A stretch of 64,000 bases of DNA from JBBQZO01 sp038207625 (lineage in GTDB: Bacteria; Pseudomonadota; Gammaproteobacteria; Burkholderiales; Burkholderiaceae_D): NCBI GenBank assembly GCA_038207625.1, contig JBBQZO010000009.1:1-64000 (forward strand), written 5' to 3'. Each line of letters starts with the position of its first letter. Within the stretch, counting starts at the first letter, position 1. The translations under genes were made by a program, and so were the position numbers. Positions 44,573-53,893 of this stretch are shown here, one piece after another. Below the pieces are notes generated by a model that made no database searches, was not told the DNA's origin, and saw nothing but the letters and a program-made list of their open reading frames with translations.

Positions 44573-45981
44573 CAGTTGCTGCGAAGCGCAGGTGTTACGA
44601 TTGTCTTGATGCGGCCAAAGCGCGAACGCTGGGGAGGCTGCCACGTGATCGAGCCCAGCACTTGCAGATTGAGTGCGTCGCCCAGGTCGGTCTCCGAACG
44701 CACGCGGCGATCGAGCATTTCGGCAAGGAAAGCGCAGCCTACGCCGAGTAAGGTGCCCAGAAACAGCGACAACATCGAGTTTAACAACACCTTCGGACCA
44801 GACGGCGTCGTCGGCGCGACCGCAGGATTGAGCACGGCGACGTCGGACTGTTCCGACTGGCCTTCAATGCGGGTCTGCGAGAAGCGCTGCGAGGTCACCT
44901 CAAAGGCCCGTTGCGCACTCTCCACGTCTTTTTGCAAAATGGCCATTTCATCGCGGGTGCGGTTGAGCTGCAAGACCTTGTTCTTTTGCTCGAGCAGCGC
45001 GGCGCGCACTGCCCCTTCGCGCTGTTGCAGAATCAGCGCATTGTTGCCGACACTGTTAGAGGTGGAACGCATATGATCGTTCAGATCGCTGCGCAGTTTG
45101 TCGACTTCGGCCTTGGCAGCCTCATGTTGAGGGTGGTTCTTGCCCAGGCGCTGGTCGATCTCCGCCAGCTTCGATTCCGCATTGCCAAGTCCGAGCTTGA
45201 GGTTTTGCACCAGCGGCGTGTTGGCGACGTCCGGCGATTCGTTCGCTTCCTTACCTTGCGCCATGCGCTGGCGCGAGTTCGCTTCCATCAGTTGCCCCTG
45301 CGCGGCGACCAGTTGTTGCGACAGGTCAGTCAGACGGGTCGATTCAACGTCGAGCCGGTTGTCGACGCTGACGATGCCGTTATCCTGCTGATACTTGGAC
45401 AGGCGCCCCTGCACCACTTCCAGATTGTCGCGCAATTGCTTGATCTGCTCGTTGAAGTAGACCGAAGCCTTCTTCATCGGCTCGACCTTCAGTTCGACAC
45501 TGGCTTTTTGGTATTCCTCGGCGAAGGCATTGGCCACCTCGGCCGCAAACTGCGGATCGCTGCCCTTGAAGCTGACGTCGATGACGCTGCTCTCGCGCGC
45601 GGGCACGATCTCGAGCTTGGTCAGCAGCGTGTCGGCCAGCCAGTCGCGCGCGGTACCACGCCCGCCGTTGGAGGCGTTAAATTGCGCGATGACGGCCGGA
45701 TTCTGTGCCATCTTGAGGCGATCGACCACGCGCAAACCCACGTTCTTGCTGCTGATGATGTCGATCTGGGTGGCCATGTAGCCGGGCATGAGCTGGCTGG
45801 GCATGGTCATGCCGCTGACCGGGTCGACGCCCTTGTAGTTAATCAGCAGCGACGCGGTCGCCTTGTACGTGTTGGGCAGCCACAGGCTGACCGCCACCGT
45901 CGCACTGACCGTGACGATCAGGATCGACAGCAAGATCCAGATGCGGGCGCGCAAAATTAGCAGGAACTGGGAAAAATTCAT
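44572..45981 (-). CDS. epsF: Chain-length determinant protein EpsF (Wzz/PCP family)
   Basis: 469 aa from ATG 45981. Two membrane segments: N-terminal (IWILLSILIVTVSATVAVSL) and C-terminal (LFLGTLLGVGCAFLAEM). Between them is a Wzz domain and a long coiled coil (about 175-370, e.g. KKASVYFNEQIKQLRDNLEV). The Pro-rich motif before the second span (AVAPTTPSGPKVLLN) is the PCP-2a signature. It spans the periplasm to couple polymerisation to the outer-membrane exporter EpsE. A longer frame begins 32 codons upstream without a good ribosome site. Confidence 0.92.
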   Translation of the reverse strand: MNFSQFLLILRARIWILLSILIVTVSATVAVSLWLPNTYKATASLLINYKGVDPVSGMTMPSQLMPGYMATQIDIISSKNVGLRVVDRLKMAQNPAVIAQFNASNGGRGTARDWLADTLLTKLEIVPARESSVIDVSFKGSDPQFAAEVANAFAEEYQKASVELKVEPMKKASVYFNEQIKQLRDNLEVVQGRLSKYQQDNGIVSVDNRLDVESTRLTDLSQQLVAAQGQLMEANSRQRMAQGKEANESPDVANTPLVQNLKLGLGNAESKLAEIDQRLGKNHPQHEAAKAEVDKLRSDLNDHMRSTSNSVGNNALILQQREGAVRAALLEQKNKVLQLNRTRDEMAILQKDVESAQRAFEVTSQRFSQTRIEGQSEQSDVAVLNPAVAPTTPSGPKVLLNSMLSLFLGTLLGVGCAFLAEMLDRRVRSETDLGDALNLQVLGSITWQPPQRSRFGRIKTIVTPALRSN

Positions 45982-46048
45982 TGTGCGACTCTCAAGAGGT
46001 AACGGGGCGAACAGCAAGATGGCCTGCGTGGCAGGCCATCGGGTCCGA

Positions 46049-46837
46049 TCAGAACAAGCTTTCCTTGACGTGAACAACGTCGTCGGGCTGAATCAAATCG
46101 TCCTGCTTGGCGTCGATGACTTGCACTTTGCCATTGGCGTCGCGGCGTTTGATGACCATGCCGCGCTCGGTGCCGCGGGGCGACAGACCGCCGCCCGACG
46201 AGAGCGCCTGGACAACGGTCATCGCACGCTCCAGGCGGAACATGCCGGGACGCTGCACTTCGCCGTAGATGTAGAAACGCGGAGCGCGCTCGACATACAC
46301 GACATCGTTGCCGGCCAGGTCGTAGTCCTGGTTCAGTTCGCCAGTACGGATCATCTGAATCAGATCGACGACGTCGCGTGTGGTCTTGCCGTCGCGCTTG
46401 CGCAGCAGGCTGATGGTGTCGCCGCCGTCGGCACTGATGCCACCGGCCGTAGCCAGCAGATCGACCAGACTGCGCCGTCCCTCCAGCGGATAACGTCCGG
46501 GGCGATTAACCTGGCCCAACACCGACACCTGCTGGCTTTGCACCACGGTGACGATGATGTTGACCTGGGCTTTTTTCAGAAAACCGCCGGCCTCCAGCAT
46601 GCCGCCAATTTTTTTCTCCGCCACGGCGACCGCCAAGCCCCCCACGGCCACTTGGCCGATCAGCGGGAAGGTGATGTTGCCCGCTTCGCTCACCCGTGTT
46701 TCGAGCGCCAGATCGGGACTGCCGTATACCGACACCTTCAGCACATCGCCCGCACCCAGCGGCACGTCGGCCGCCGAGGCGGAAGCGAACGTGACCGCCA
46801 GCGCCAGCGCGGTCATCCATTGTAGTATTCGTTTCAT
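46049..46837 (-). CDS. epsE: Polysaccharide export protein EpsE (Wza family)
   Basis: 262 aa with a signal peptide (LQWMTALALAVTFASASA). A Poly_export domain (about 25-105: LGAGDVLKVSVYGSPDLALE) is followed by two SLBB domains (about 108-160 and 190-245: VSVLGQVNRPGRYPLEGRRS; FYIYGEVQRPGMFRLERAMT). No lipobox Cys is seen, unlike E. coli Wza, so outer-membrane passage may rely on EpsL. It forms the periplasmic export ring with EpsF. Confidence 0.92.
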   Translation of the reverse strand: MKRILQWMTALALAVTFASASAADVPLGAGDVLKVSVYGSPDLALETRVSEAGNITFPLIGQVAVGGLAVAVAEKKIGGMLEAGGFLKKAQVNIIVTVVQSQQVSVLGQVNRPGRYPLEGRRSLVDLLATAGGISADGGDTISLLRKRDGKTTRDVVDLIQMIRTGELNQDYDLAGNDVVYVERAPRFYIYGEVQRPGMFRLERAMTVVQALSSGGGLSPRGTERGMVIKRRDANGKVQVIDAKQDDLIQPDDVVHVKESLF

Positions 46838-46884
46838 GATGTGCGCATTCCTAGTGTGTGCAGTCGGTGGATGGTGTCGTTGGT

Positions 46885-47880
46885 TTATTTCAGACCTGCG
46901 GCGCCGCGGTCGAGCGCGCTGCCGGATGCAGCCGGCGCGGCGGCCGCCGTTGGCGCGGCCGGCGCAACTGGCGCAGCAGCAACTGGTGCGCCGACAGTTG
47001 CCGAAGCGGCCGGTTTGGCGGCAGGCTTGTTCAGGTATTCGATCTTGGCGGCCGCGCGCAAGCGCGCCAGCTCGGCGTCGGCCGCGTCCTTGTTCTTTTT
47101 ATTGAACAGGAACTGGTCGATTTGTGGCGATGCTGTCTCCAGCGTCACCGGACTGTCCTTGATGTCAGCGATCGCGATGATCAGGCTGCGCTCGCCTTCC
47201 TTGACGATGAACAGGTGTCCCTTGGGCATCGCCTGCAACTTGGCCGACATTTCCGGCGGCAAGTCCGAGGTGCTGCGCGCCAGATTTGCATGGGCAAACT
47301 TGACCTTGTTCGCTTCGAGCCAGGTGGCCACGTCATCGAGCGATTTGGCCGCGTCGATCGCGCTCTTGGCCTGGTCGGTCAAGTCCTTGGTGGACAGCAC
47401 CAGCTCCTTCATGTCGAACTGCTTACGCTGAGTAAAAAATTCCGGATGCTGGTTGAAGTAGGCTTCGATTTCGACCTTGGTCGGGCGCACTTGCGCGCCC
47501 ACTTTCTTCTGCAGATACGCTTGCGAAATGATCTGGGCCTTGGCGCGTTCGATTGCCTGCACAATCTTCGGTTCGCGGTCCAGCTTCTCCTTGGCCGCCT
47601 CGATCTGCAGCAACTGGCGATCGATCAGCGATTCGAGCAATTGCTTGCTGGCCGCCTCTTGCTGGGCCACTTGCACATTGGCGCGCTGCAGCTCTTCGTT
47701 GAGCTGCAGCACGGTGATTTCCTCACCATTCACACTGACCAGGGTCTGGCCCGGCTTCTTCTCTTTGCTGCCGCAACCTGACAGGGCGGCAAGGCCGACG
47801 ATCAGGGCCGCGCACAACAGGCGTTGCTTGAACGCTGGCTTGGTGAGTTCGAGCGTGCCGACTTGGTCAAAGTGATTCAA
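46885..47880 (-). CDS. epsD: EpsD-family peptidyl-prolyl isomerase lipoprotein
   Basis: 331 aa. The start must be TTG 47880: an in-frame TGA lies two codons upstream and no ATG follows before the signal sequence; AGGGA lies nine bases before it. A lipobox LSGC (Cys36) follows the hydrophobic segment. A SurA-like helical region (about 50-150) precedes a parvulin-like domain (about 150-265), and the C-terminus is Ala/Pro-rich. It is the first gene of the epsD-E-F-G-xrtB-epsI operon and is probably a periplasmic chaperone for the export machinery. Confidence 0.88.
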   Translation of the reverse strand: MNHFDQVGTLELTKPAFKQRLLCAALIVGLAALSGCGSKEKKPGQTLVSVNGEEITVLQLNEELQRANVQVAQQEAASKQLLESLIDRQLLQIEAAKEKLDREPKIVQAIERAKAQIISQAYLQKKVGAQVRPTKVEIEAYFNQHPEFFTQRKQFDMKELVLSTKDLTDQAKSAIDAAKSLDDVATWLEANKVKFAHANLARSTSDLPPEMSAKLQAMPKGHLFIVKEGERSLIIAIADIKDSPVTLETASPQIDQFLFNKKNKDAADAELARLRAAAKIEYLNKPAAKPAASATVGAPVAAAPVAPAAPTAAAAPAASGSALDRGAAGLK

Positions 47881-47916
47881 AATTCATTCCCTCAGGTTTA
47901 GGTGGTTCTGCGTCTA

Positions 47917-47958
47917 CCGGGCATCCCACCCGGCCGATCCGTCAGGCGCCGGGGCGCC
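47917..47958 (-). promoter_or_regulatory. Paired hairpins in epsD leader
   Basis: In the predicted 134-nt leader of the epsD operon, GCGCC-type stem 47945-47958 (GGCGC with GCGCC, four-base loop) and CCGGG (47917-47921) with CCCGG (47929-47933) form two adjacent hairpins before the ribosome site. No T-run follows. Confidence 0.4.
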
Positions 47959-48020
47959 GTTAATGTGGTGAGAGTATCAACAAATAAACAATAAAAGGAA
48001 CACTCAAATTGCGCGTGCGT

Positions 48021-48049
48021 AGTATGAGACCTATAACAATGCTTGTCAA
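48021..48049 (-). promoter_or_regulatory. Predicted strong promoter of epsD operon
   Basis: On the minus strand, -35 TTGACA (48049-48044, perfect) and -10 CATACT (48026-48021, 4 of 6) are separated by exactly 17 bp. Transcription would begin near 48014, 134 nt before epsD. The stretch is A+T-rich within a G+C-rich setting. Confidence 0.7.
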
Positions 48050-48051
48050 TA

Positions 48052-48067
48052 TTATACATTTGTATAA
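48052..48067. promoter_or_regulatory. Perfect 16-bp palindrome beside epsD promoter (operator candidate)
   Basis: TTATACA-TT-TGTATAA, a perfect inverted repeat, ends two bases from the -35 hexamer. Its centre is about 45 bp upstream of the predicted start, where class II activators bind. EpsA (LuxR family) or the PhoB-like protein at 11083-11808 are candidates, without direct evidence. Confidence 0.55.
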
Positions 48068-48164
48068 CTCGGCACGCAGCCCCGCGCAACGCATTCTAGC
48101 ATTGCGCCGAGGCGCCTGAAAAAGCTTTTCAGCTCGCCCGTCGTACGCTTAAGCGCGCCTTAAG

Positions 48165-49547
48165 TCAGTGTGCATTGTCACGCTTCAACACCACCAGCAC
48201 CGTCCTCAAGATGATCCACAGATCGAGCCACAGCGACCAGCTGCGCAGATAGTCCAGGTCGTACTGGATGCGCGCCTCCATCTTGCCCAGCGTGTCCGTT
48301 TCACCACGCATGCCGTTCACCTGGGCCCAGCCGGTGATGCCCGGCTTGACCTTGTGACGCAGCATATATCCCTTGATCAGCTTGCGATACTGCTCGTTGT
48401 GCGCCACCGCGTGCGGGCGCGGCCCGACGATGCTCATCCGCCCCTGCAGCACGTTGATAAACTGGGGTAATTCATCGAGCGAACTACGGCGCAGAAAGGC
48501 GCCGATCGGGGTCACCCGCGCATCGTTCTTCTGGGCCTGAATGATGGTGGCGCCATCATCAACCGAGCTCATCGAGCGAAACTTGTAGACGATGATTTCC
48601 TCGCCATACAAGCCGTAGCGGCGCTGGCGGAAGATCACCGGTCCGGGCGACGTCAGCTTCACTGCCACGGCGATGATCAGCATCAGCGGCAGCAGCATGA
48701 TCTGGATCACCAGTGCCAGCACGATGTCGCTGGTGCGCTTGACCATGCTGTTCAAGCCGGTAAACGGCGTTTCGCAGATGGCAATGACCGGCATCCCGCC
48801 GACATTGTCAAAGCGCGCCTGCATCAGATCGAAAATGTAGATATCGGGCAGGAAATAGACCGATGCCGTGGTGTCCTGCAAGTCGTCGAGCAACTTGCGG
48901 ATGCGCGGCTGGGCCGAGATCGGCTGGCTGATGTAGATCATTTTGATGTTGTGCTCGCGCACGTAACCGGCGATATCGGCCATCTTGCCCAGCATCGGGT
49001 GCAGCATGTCGGCCGGATGGCGCTCCTCGGTGCGATCGTCAAAGAAACCGTGCACCTGCATGAACAGGTTGGGATGCTTGTCGCACACGGCGGCAAATTT
49101 CAGCCCGACGGCGTTGGCGCCGATGATCACGGCCGAGCGTACTTCGCTGTTCTTGTTCGGCCCGGCCGCGATGAAGCGCGCGGCGATATGGCTGATCAGC
49201 AAGGCGAACGGCGTGACGATGAACCACGCCACCACGACGCGCTCATTGTAATAGAACGCCAGGCCGCTGGCCGAGCCGAGGAACAACACGATGACCACCG
49301 TGATACCCCAACCGAAGAAGGTATCGCGCGCATACGCCAGCATGCGACCGCTGCGCCAGGTGCGGTAGGGGTCCACATGCTGATACACAGACGATGAGAT
49401 GAAAAATGCCAGGATCATCAATACCAGCGAGTACCCGGTGAACGGCTCTGAAAACAGCATCGAGGACAGATACAAACTGCCCATGATGATAAGCGGATCG
49501 AGCACGCGCTGGAAAAACGAAATCAAAGGTACATCATTAACCGTCAT
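48165..49547 (-). CDS. Undecaprenyl-phosphate sugar phosphotransferase (WcaJ/EpsB-like)
   Basis: 460 aa. Four N-terminal membrane segments (about 14-125), a CoA-binding-like/NAD-type domain (about 135-260: SAVIIGANAVGLKFAAVCDK) and a C-terminal bacterial sugar transferase domain (265-460) with a membrane helix and KFRSMSSVDDGA, RVTPIGAFLRRSSLDELPQF, VLQGRMSIVGPRPHAVAHNE and HKVKPGITGWAQVNG. This is the polyisoprenyl-phosphate hexose-1-phosphate transferase that starts the repeat unit, probably with glucose. It is nine bases after epsL. Confidence 0.93.
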   Translation of the reverse strand: MTVNDVPLISFFQRVLDPLIIMGSLYLSSMLFSEPFTGYSLVLMILAFFISSSVYQHVDPYRTWRSGRMLAYARDTFFGWGITVVIVLFLGSASGLAFYYNERVVVAWFIVTPFALLISHIAARFIAAGPNKNSEVRSAVIIGANAVGLKFAAVCDKHPNLFMQVHGFFDDRTEERHPADMLHPMLGKMADIAGYVREHNIKMIYISQPISAQPRIRKLLDDLQDTTASVYFLPDIYIFDLMQARFDNVGGMPVIAICETPFTGLNSMVKRTSDIVLALVIQIMLLPLMLIIAVAVKLTSPGPVIFRQRRYGLYGEEIIVYKFRSMSSVDDGATIIQAQKNDARVTPIGAFLRRSSLDELPQFINVLQGRMSIVGPRPHAVAHNEQYRKLIKGYMLRHKVKPGITGWAQVNGMRGETDTLGKMEARIQYDLDYLRSWSLWLDLWIILRTVLVVLKRDNAH

Positions 49548-49556
49548 GTTTTATCT

Positions 49557-50822
49557 TCAGAACTGCGCACGGGCGTTGAGCGAGGCGCCGTTAGCGTGGT
49601 AGCCGGCGCTGCCAAGCGCGGCAATGCCACTGCGGGTTTCATGGAACACATTCGCGCTCAGCAGCACATGATCGAAGAGCTGATAGCTTGCGCCGGCCGA
49701 GGCATTGCGATAGTTGTCGCCGATGTCTTGCGGGCCGATCGGGCTCAGTGCACTGAAGTCGCGCGACTCATAGCGGTACTGCCCTTGCAACTTGACCTTC
49801 GGCGCCAGCGCCCACGTTGCACCGACGCTCGCGCCCGTATTCAGGCCATAGCTGAACTGGGTGCTCTCGATCGAGGTAAATTCACGCCAAACCGAACCGG
49901 AAAAATTGAGCTTTGCCACCGGCGCCCACGAGGCGGAGACGCGTCCATTGGTGCCGCTGGCATTGCGCGCAGCATTGACTTCCAGGTCGCGCCGTACCCA
50001 ACCACCGAGAAACTGCACCGACGTCGTCGGGCTGACGGCCCAGTCAACCCGCAACTTGACCTCGTCTTGCGTGTAGTTATCGTTATAGACGATCTTATTG
50101 AAGATGCGCTGATTGTCGTAGCGGCCCTTGGTTTTGCTCAATTGCAAGCCCACCGAGCTGTTGGTGCTGGCCAGGTAATCGATCCCGCCCAGATAGGCGT
50201 CCTCGGTACGGTCGTTGAATTGTTGCGCCACCAGGTCGTAGCTAAAGGCGTCACGGGTGACGCCGGCGCGCAGCTGCCAGCTTGGGTGGAAGCGCCATTT
50301 ACCATCGACAAACTCGTGGCGCTGAGTACGCAAATTGCGCTCATTGGAGCTGAAGTCGGTGTAAGGGGCCAGTACCTGGTCGTAGCTGGCGCCCACATTA
50401 CCCTCGAGATGGTTGCCCAGATGCCAGCCCACGCTGGCGGCCAGATCCTTGCCATCGTAATCGAGCGAGCTGAAATGACTGAAGCTGACCTTGTTCACGC
50501 GCGCCTGCAAATTGACTTCCTGGCGACCGTAGACCTTGTCAAACACCACGCCCGCTTCGATCTGGCGCGAGGAATCGGCGCGCGTGTTATCGAAGGCGAC
50601 GGCGCCATCGGGCACGCGCAGCAGATTGTCGTCGTACGAGTAGCCGACCGAGGCAAACGGATGCAGACCGTCAACCAGTCCGTCGCTAGCCTGTGCGCCC
50701 ACAGAGGCGCCGCACAAGGCGGCCATCAGCAGCGTCAGCCGCAGGGGCCGGGCGCACGCCGGCGCGCTAGGCGACGTGATGGCAAGAGTGAATCGGGCGG
50801 CAGTACGGGAGGAGGTCAACAT
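49557..50822 (-). CDS. epsL: EpsL, outer-membrane beta-barrel of EPS export
   Basis: 421 aa from ATG 50822 with a GGAGGTC site just upstream (on the minus strand the TGTTGACC area is weaker, so the exact start is tentative). A long signal peptide (LTLLMAALCGASVGAQA) is followed by a series of amphipathic strands with aromatic girdles (HPFASVGYSYDDNLLRVPDG at the start) and ends in ARAQF, a C-terminal Phe as in outer-membrane barrels. It matches the XrtB-associated EpsL family. It probably provides the outer-membrane path for the polymer. Confidence 0.85.
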   Translation of the reverse strand: MLTSSRTAARFTLAITSPSAPACARPLRLTLLMAALCGASVGAQASDGLVDGLHPFASVGYSYDDNLLRVPDGAVAFDNTRADSSRQIEAGVVFDKVYGRQEVNLQARVNKVSFSHFSSLDYDGKDLAASVGWHLGNHLEGNVGASYDQVLAPYTDFSSNERNLRTQRHEFVDGKWRFHPSWQLRAGVTRDAFSYDLVAQQFNDRTEDAYLGGIDYLASTNSSVGLQLSKTKGRYDNQRIFNKIVYNDNYTQDEVKLRVDWAVSPTTSVQFLGGWVRRDLEVNAARNASGTNGRVSASWAPVAKLNFSGSVWREFTSIESTQFSYGLNTGASVGATWALAPKVKLQGQYRYESRDFSALSPIGPQDIGDNYRNASAGASYQLFDHVLLSANVFHETRSGIAALGSAGYHANGASLNARAQF

Positions 50823-50864
50823 ATGTTTGTCTTTTCGGTAGTCAAATAGCTCAAGATGGCGATC

Positions 50865-51527
50865 TTACCAGTAAGTCCAGCTGCCGGTAAGAACGACCCA
50901 TGCACCCAACAATCCATTCGTCACGGCATGCGCGATCACGGGCGACCAGAGTGTGCGATGACGCATATAAAGCACGCTGTAGACGACGCCCGCGACCACT
51001 CCCGCGAACCACAAATTGTGTTCAATCCCGAATAATATCACCGTGACAACAAGACTTTTCATTTTTACTTGTCTCGGACTCACTTTTTCGAAATCAGAGG
51101 CTTCAATCCAACGCATCAGGAAGGAACGCCAGAACAATTCCTCCATCACGGGTACCACCAACGCGGCGCCGGCGATGCGCACCGCCACCATCAGCCAGTC
51201 AACTTGGCCGGCACTGCGCGGATCGAAACCGGCTGCCTTGCCGATCACCATCCAGGGCGCATCGAGGTTGACCCACAGCACCAGCACCAGCACGCCGCTG
51301 ACGATGGCCGTGAGCAGCACGGCCGGACTGAGGCGCACAGCTGGCAGTTCCGTGTAATGTCGCCAGAATGCGACAAGCGCCACCAGCACGGCGCCGATCT
51401 TGACGCCGTACAGCCAGCGCAACTGCTGGCCCGACCAGCCCAGCCGTTCCAGCAGATCGGCCAGCACGATGAACAGCATGTAGATCAGGAACGGCAGGAT
51501 GCGCACCCACGCGGCGCGTTCAAACAT
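50865..51527 (-). CDS. CAAX-protease-related membrane protein (CPBP family) of exosortase loci
   Basis: 220 aa from ATG 51527 with a GGGGGC site; the longer in-frame extension is low quality. About seven membrane segments and the CPBP metalloprotease motifs VPVMEELFWRSFLMRW (EExxxR), FGIEHNLWFAG (second motif with His) and SPVIAHAVTNGLLGAWV. This matches the CAAX prenyl protease-related group found beside exosortases. It likely cuts within the membrane; a substrate such as a processed PEP-CTERM remnant is speculation. It is the first gene of a run with epsL and the sugar transferase. Confidence 0.85.
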   Translation of the reverse strand: MFERAAWVRILPFLIYMLFIVLADLLERLGWSGQQLRWLYGVKIGAVLVALVAFWRHYTELPAVRLSPAVLLTAIVSGVLVLVLWVNLDAPWMVIGKAAGFDPRSAGQVDWLMVAVRIAGAALVVPVMEELFWRSFLMRWIEASDFEKVSPRQVKMKSLVVTVILFGIEHNLWFAGVVAGVVYSVLYMRHRTLWSPVIAHAVTNGLLGAWVVLTGSWTYW

Positions 51528-51695
51528 GGCGCCCCCGATGGTTAGGGCGCGCGCGCCGCGGGCACGCGGTAACACGGTAGGCACGGACGGCGTAAGCAGA
51601 CATGCGATTCCTGGTCGGGCATGGCGCCCGGCAAATGGTGAGTTGGTGGCCGCGTGACGGCCGGCCCGCGCGGCCACGCGCGGGCCGTGCCTGAG

Positions 51696-53585
51696 TTAGC
51701 CCTTCGAGCGCGCTTCGATCTGCTCCCATTTTTCCAACGCGTCGAGCAAGGCTTGCTCGATCTCGGCCACGCGTGCGTTCATGCGCTTCGCTTCGGCCGG
51801 ACTTTTCTTGTAGAAGTCGGGCGCGGCCAGTGCGATGGCGAGCGTCGCCTGCTCGTCTTCCAGACTGGCGATCAGGACCGGCAATTCATCGAGTTCGCGC
51901 TGCTCTTTGTAGCTGAGCTTTTTCTGCTTGGCGGCAGGCGCGGCCTCGGCCTTGGCGCCGGACTTGGCAGCCGGCGCTGGCGTCGGTGCGATGGTCTTCA
52001 CGCGTTCCCAGTCGGTGTAACCGCCGACAAATTCGCGCCAGCGTCCCGCGCCTTCGGACACGATCACCTGAGTGACGACGTTGTCGAGGAAGGTGCGATC
52101 ATGACTGACCAGGAACACGGTGCCGGTGTAGTCTTCCAGCAGCTCTTCGAGCAATTCGAGCGTATCGATGTCGAGGTCATTGGTCGGCTCATCGAGCACC
52201 AGGCAGTTGGCCGGCTTGGCGAACAGACGCGCCAGCAGCAGACGGTTGCGCTCCCCCCCGGACAGCGACTTGACGGGCGAACGGGCGCGCTCGGGCGCAA
52301 ACAGGAAATCGTTCAGGTACGTCATCACGTGCTTGCGCTGGCCGTTGATCTCGACCCAGTCGCTGCCCGGCGCGATGGTTTCCATCAGGTTCGCCTCTTC
52401 ATTCAACTGGGTGCGCATCTGATCGAAATACGCCACTTGCAGCTTGGTGCCCAGGCGCACCTTGCCGCTGTCGGCACTTTCCTCGCCCAGGATCATCTTC
52501 AGCAGCGTGGTCTTGCCGGCGCCGTTGGCACCGATCAGGCCGACCTTGTCACCGCGCAGGATGGTGGCGGTGAAGTCGTTGACGATGACCTTCTCGCCAT
52601 AGCTCTTGCAGACGTTTTCCAGCTCGGCCACGATCTTGCCCGAGCGCTCACCGGCCGATACGTTCAGCGTCACCTGGCCCTGCTGGTCGCGGCGCGCGGT
52701 GCGCGTCAGACGCAAGGCCTCGAGCCGGCGCACGCGCCCCTCGTCGCGCACGCGGCGCGCCTTGACGCCCTTGCGGATCCAGACCTCCTCTTGCGCGAGG
52801 AATTTGTCGAACTTGGCGTTCTCGACTTCCTCGATCTCCAGCTGCTCGCTCTTCCTGACTTGGTAGGCGGTGAAATTGCCCGGATAGGACAGCAGACGGC
52901 CGCGGTCCAATTCAATGATGCGGGTCGCCACATTGTCGAGGAAGCTACGATCATGGGTGATGAACAGCACCGAACCCTTGTAGTCGCGCAGCAGGCCTTC
53001 TAACCACAAAATTGAGGTGAAATCGAGATGGTTGGTCGGCTCATCGAGCAACAACACGTCCGGGGCAGACACCAGCGCAACAGCCAGCGCGACGCGCTTT
53101 TGCATCCCGCCCGACAGCGTGCCCATCAGCGAGGCGCCGGCCAGGTTCAGCCGGTCCAGCGTGGTCTCGACCTTGTTGGCCAGGTTCCACGCGTCGCCCG
53201 CGTCGAGCTTGACCTGGATGTCGTGCATGCGCTCCATCAGCGCGTCGTCGTCGCCCTGGCCGAACTGGCCCGTCAGCGCCTCGTACTCGGCCAGCAGGCC
53301 GGGCAGTTCGCCCATGCCGGCGGCCACCGCATCGAACACCGACATGGCCGGGTCGAACTGGGGCTCCTGCTCGACGTAGGCGATCTTGATGCCCTGCTGC
53401 ATGACGAGCAGGCCGTCGTCGAGCTTGAAGGTGCCCGAGATGACCTTCAGCAGCGACGATTTGCCGGTGCCGTTGCGGCCGATCAGACCGACCCGCTCCG
53501 CTGTTTCGATGGAAAATTCCGCGTGATCGAGGAGTGCGACGTGACCGAACGCCAATTGCGCCGATGAGAGAGAGATGACAGCCAT
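51696..53585 (-). CDS. uup: ABC-F family ATPase Uup
   Basis: 629 aa from ATG 53585. Two ABC domains: Walker A GRNGTGKSS and GANGAGKTT, signature LSGGMQKR and LSGGERNR, Walker B VLLLDEPTNHLDF and CLVLDEPTNDLDI. A linker of about 80 residues lies between them, and a C-terminal coiled-coil domain (about 560-625, SYKEQRELDELPVLIASLED) binds DNA or ribosomes in Uup. No membrane segment. It is a housekeeping gene and marks the end of the EPS locus. Confidence 0.93.
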   Translation of the reverse strand: MAVISLSSAQLAFGHVALLDHAEFSIETAERVGLIGRNGTGKSSLLKVISGTFKLDDGLLVMQQGIKIAYVEQEPQFDPAMSVFDAVAAGMGELPGLLAEYEALTGQFGQGDDDALMERMHDIQVKLDAGDAWNLANKVETTLDRLNLAGASLMGTLSGGMQKRVALAVALVSAPDVLLLDEPTNHLDFTSILWLEGLLRDYKGSVLFITHDRSFLDNVATRIIELDRGRLLSYPGNFTAYQVRKSEQLEIEEVENAKFDKFLAQEEVWIRKGVKARRVRDEGRVRRLEALRLTRTARRDQQGQVTLNVSAGERSGKIVAELENVCKSYGEKVIVNDFTATILRGDKVGLIGANGAGKTTLLKMILGEESADSGKVRLGTKLQVAYFDQMRTQLNEEANLMETIAPGSDWVEINGQRKHVMTYLNDFLFAPERARSPVKSLSGGERNRLLLARLFAKPANCLVLDEPTNDLDIDTLELLEELLEDYTGTVFLVSHDRTFLDNVVTQVIVSEGAGRWREFVGGYTDWERVKTIAPTPAPAAKSGAKAEAAPAAKQKKLSYKEQRELDELPVLIASLEDEQATLAIALAAPDFYKKSPAEAKRMNARVAEIEQALLDALEKWEQIEARSKG

Positions 53586-53707
53586 AATCCGTGAGAGTGC
53601 TCGGCCGCTCTGCTGTTGGGGGCAGGACACGCAGCCAATTAGATGAATGAAACACGCATTGTACCGACAGTCGGCGCGCAAGTCGCATTTCTTGGCGATC
53701 TGTCGGC

Positions 53708-53713
53708 TATAAT
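53708..53713 (+). promoter_or_regulatory. Likely -10 element for tRNA-Arg
   Basis: A perfect TATAAT lies 105 bp before the tRNA on the plus strand. No good -35 is visible at 16-18 bp, so the call is tentative. Confidence 0.35.
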
Positions 53714-53818
53714 TGCGCTCGATTCACGACACCGGCCGCGCCAACGCGGCGCGCCGATCGCCGAATTGCAGGCTTGCCCTGCTGCTGCAGCCCCGCTCAC
53801 CCGGGGCACGCCCGCGTC

Positions 53819-53893
53819 CTCCCCGTAGCACAATGGATAGTGCACATGCCTCCTAAGCGTGGGATACTGGTTCGATTCCAGTCGGGGGGACCA
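53819..53893 (+). tRNA. tRNA-Arg (anticodon CCT)
   Basis: Cloverleaf visible by pairing: acceptor CTCCCCG/CGGGGGG (one T-G pair), D arm GCAC/GTGC, anticodon stem CATGC/GCGTG with loop CTCCTAA (anticodon CCT, reads AGG), T arm ACTGG/CCAGT around TTCGATT, discriminator A, encoded CCA end (53891-53893). An integrase gene follows 139 bp later, so its 3' end is the probable phage attachment site. Confidence 0.95.
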
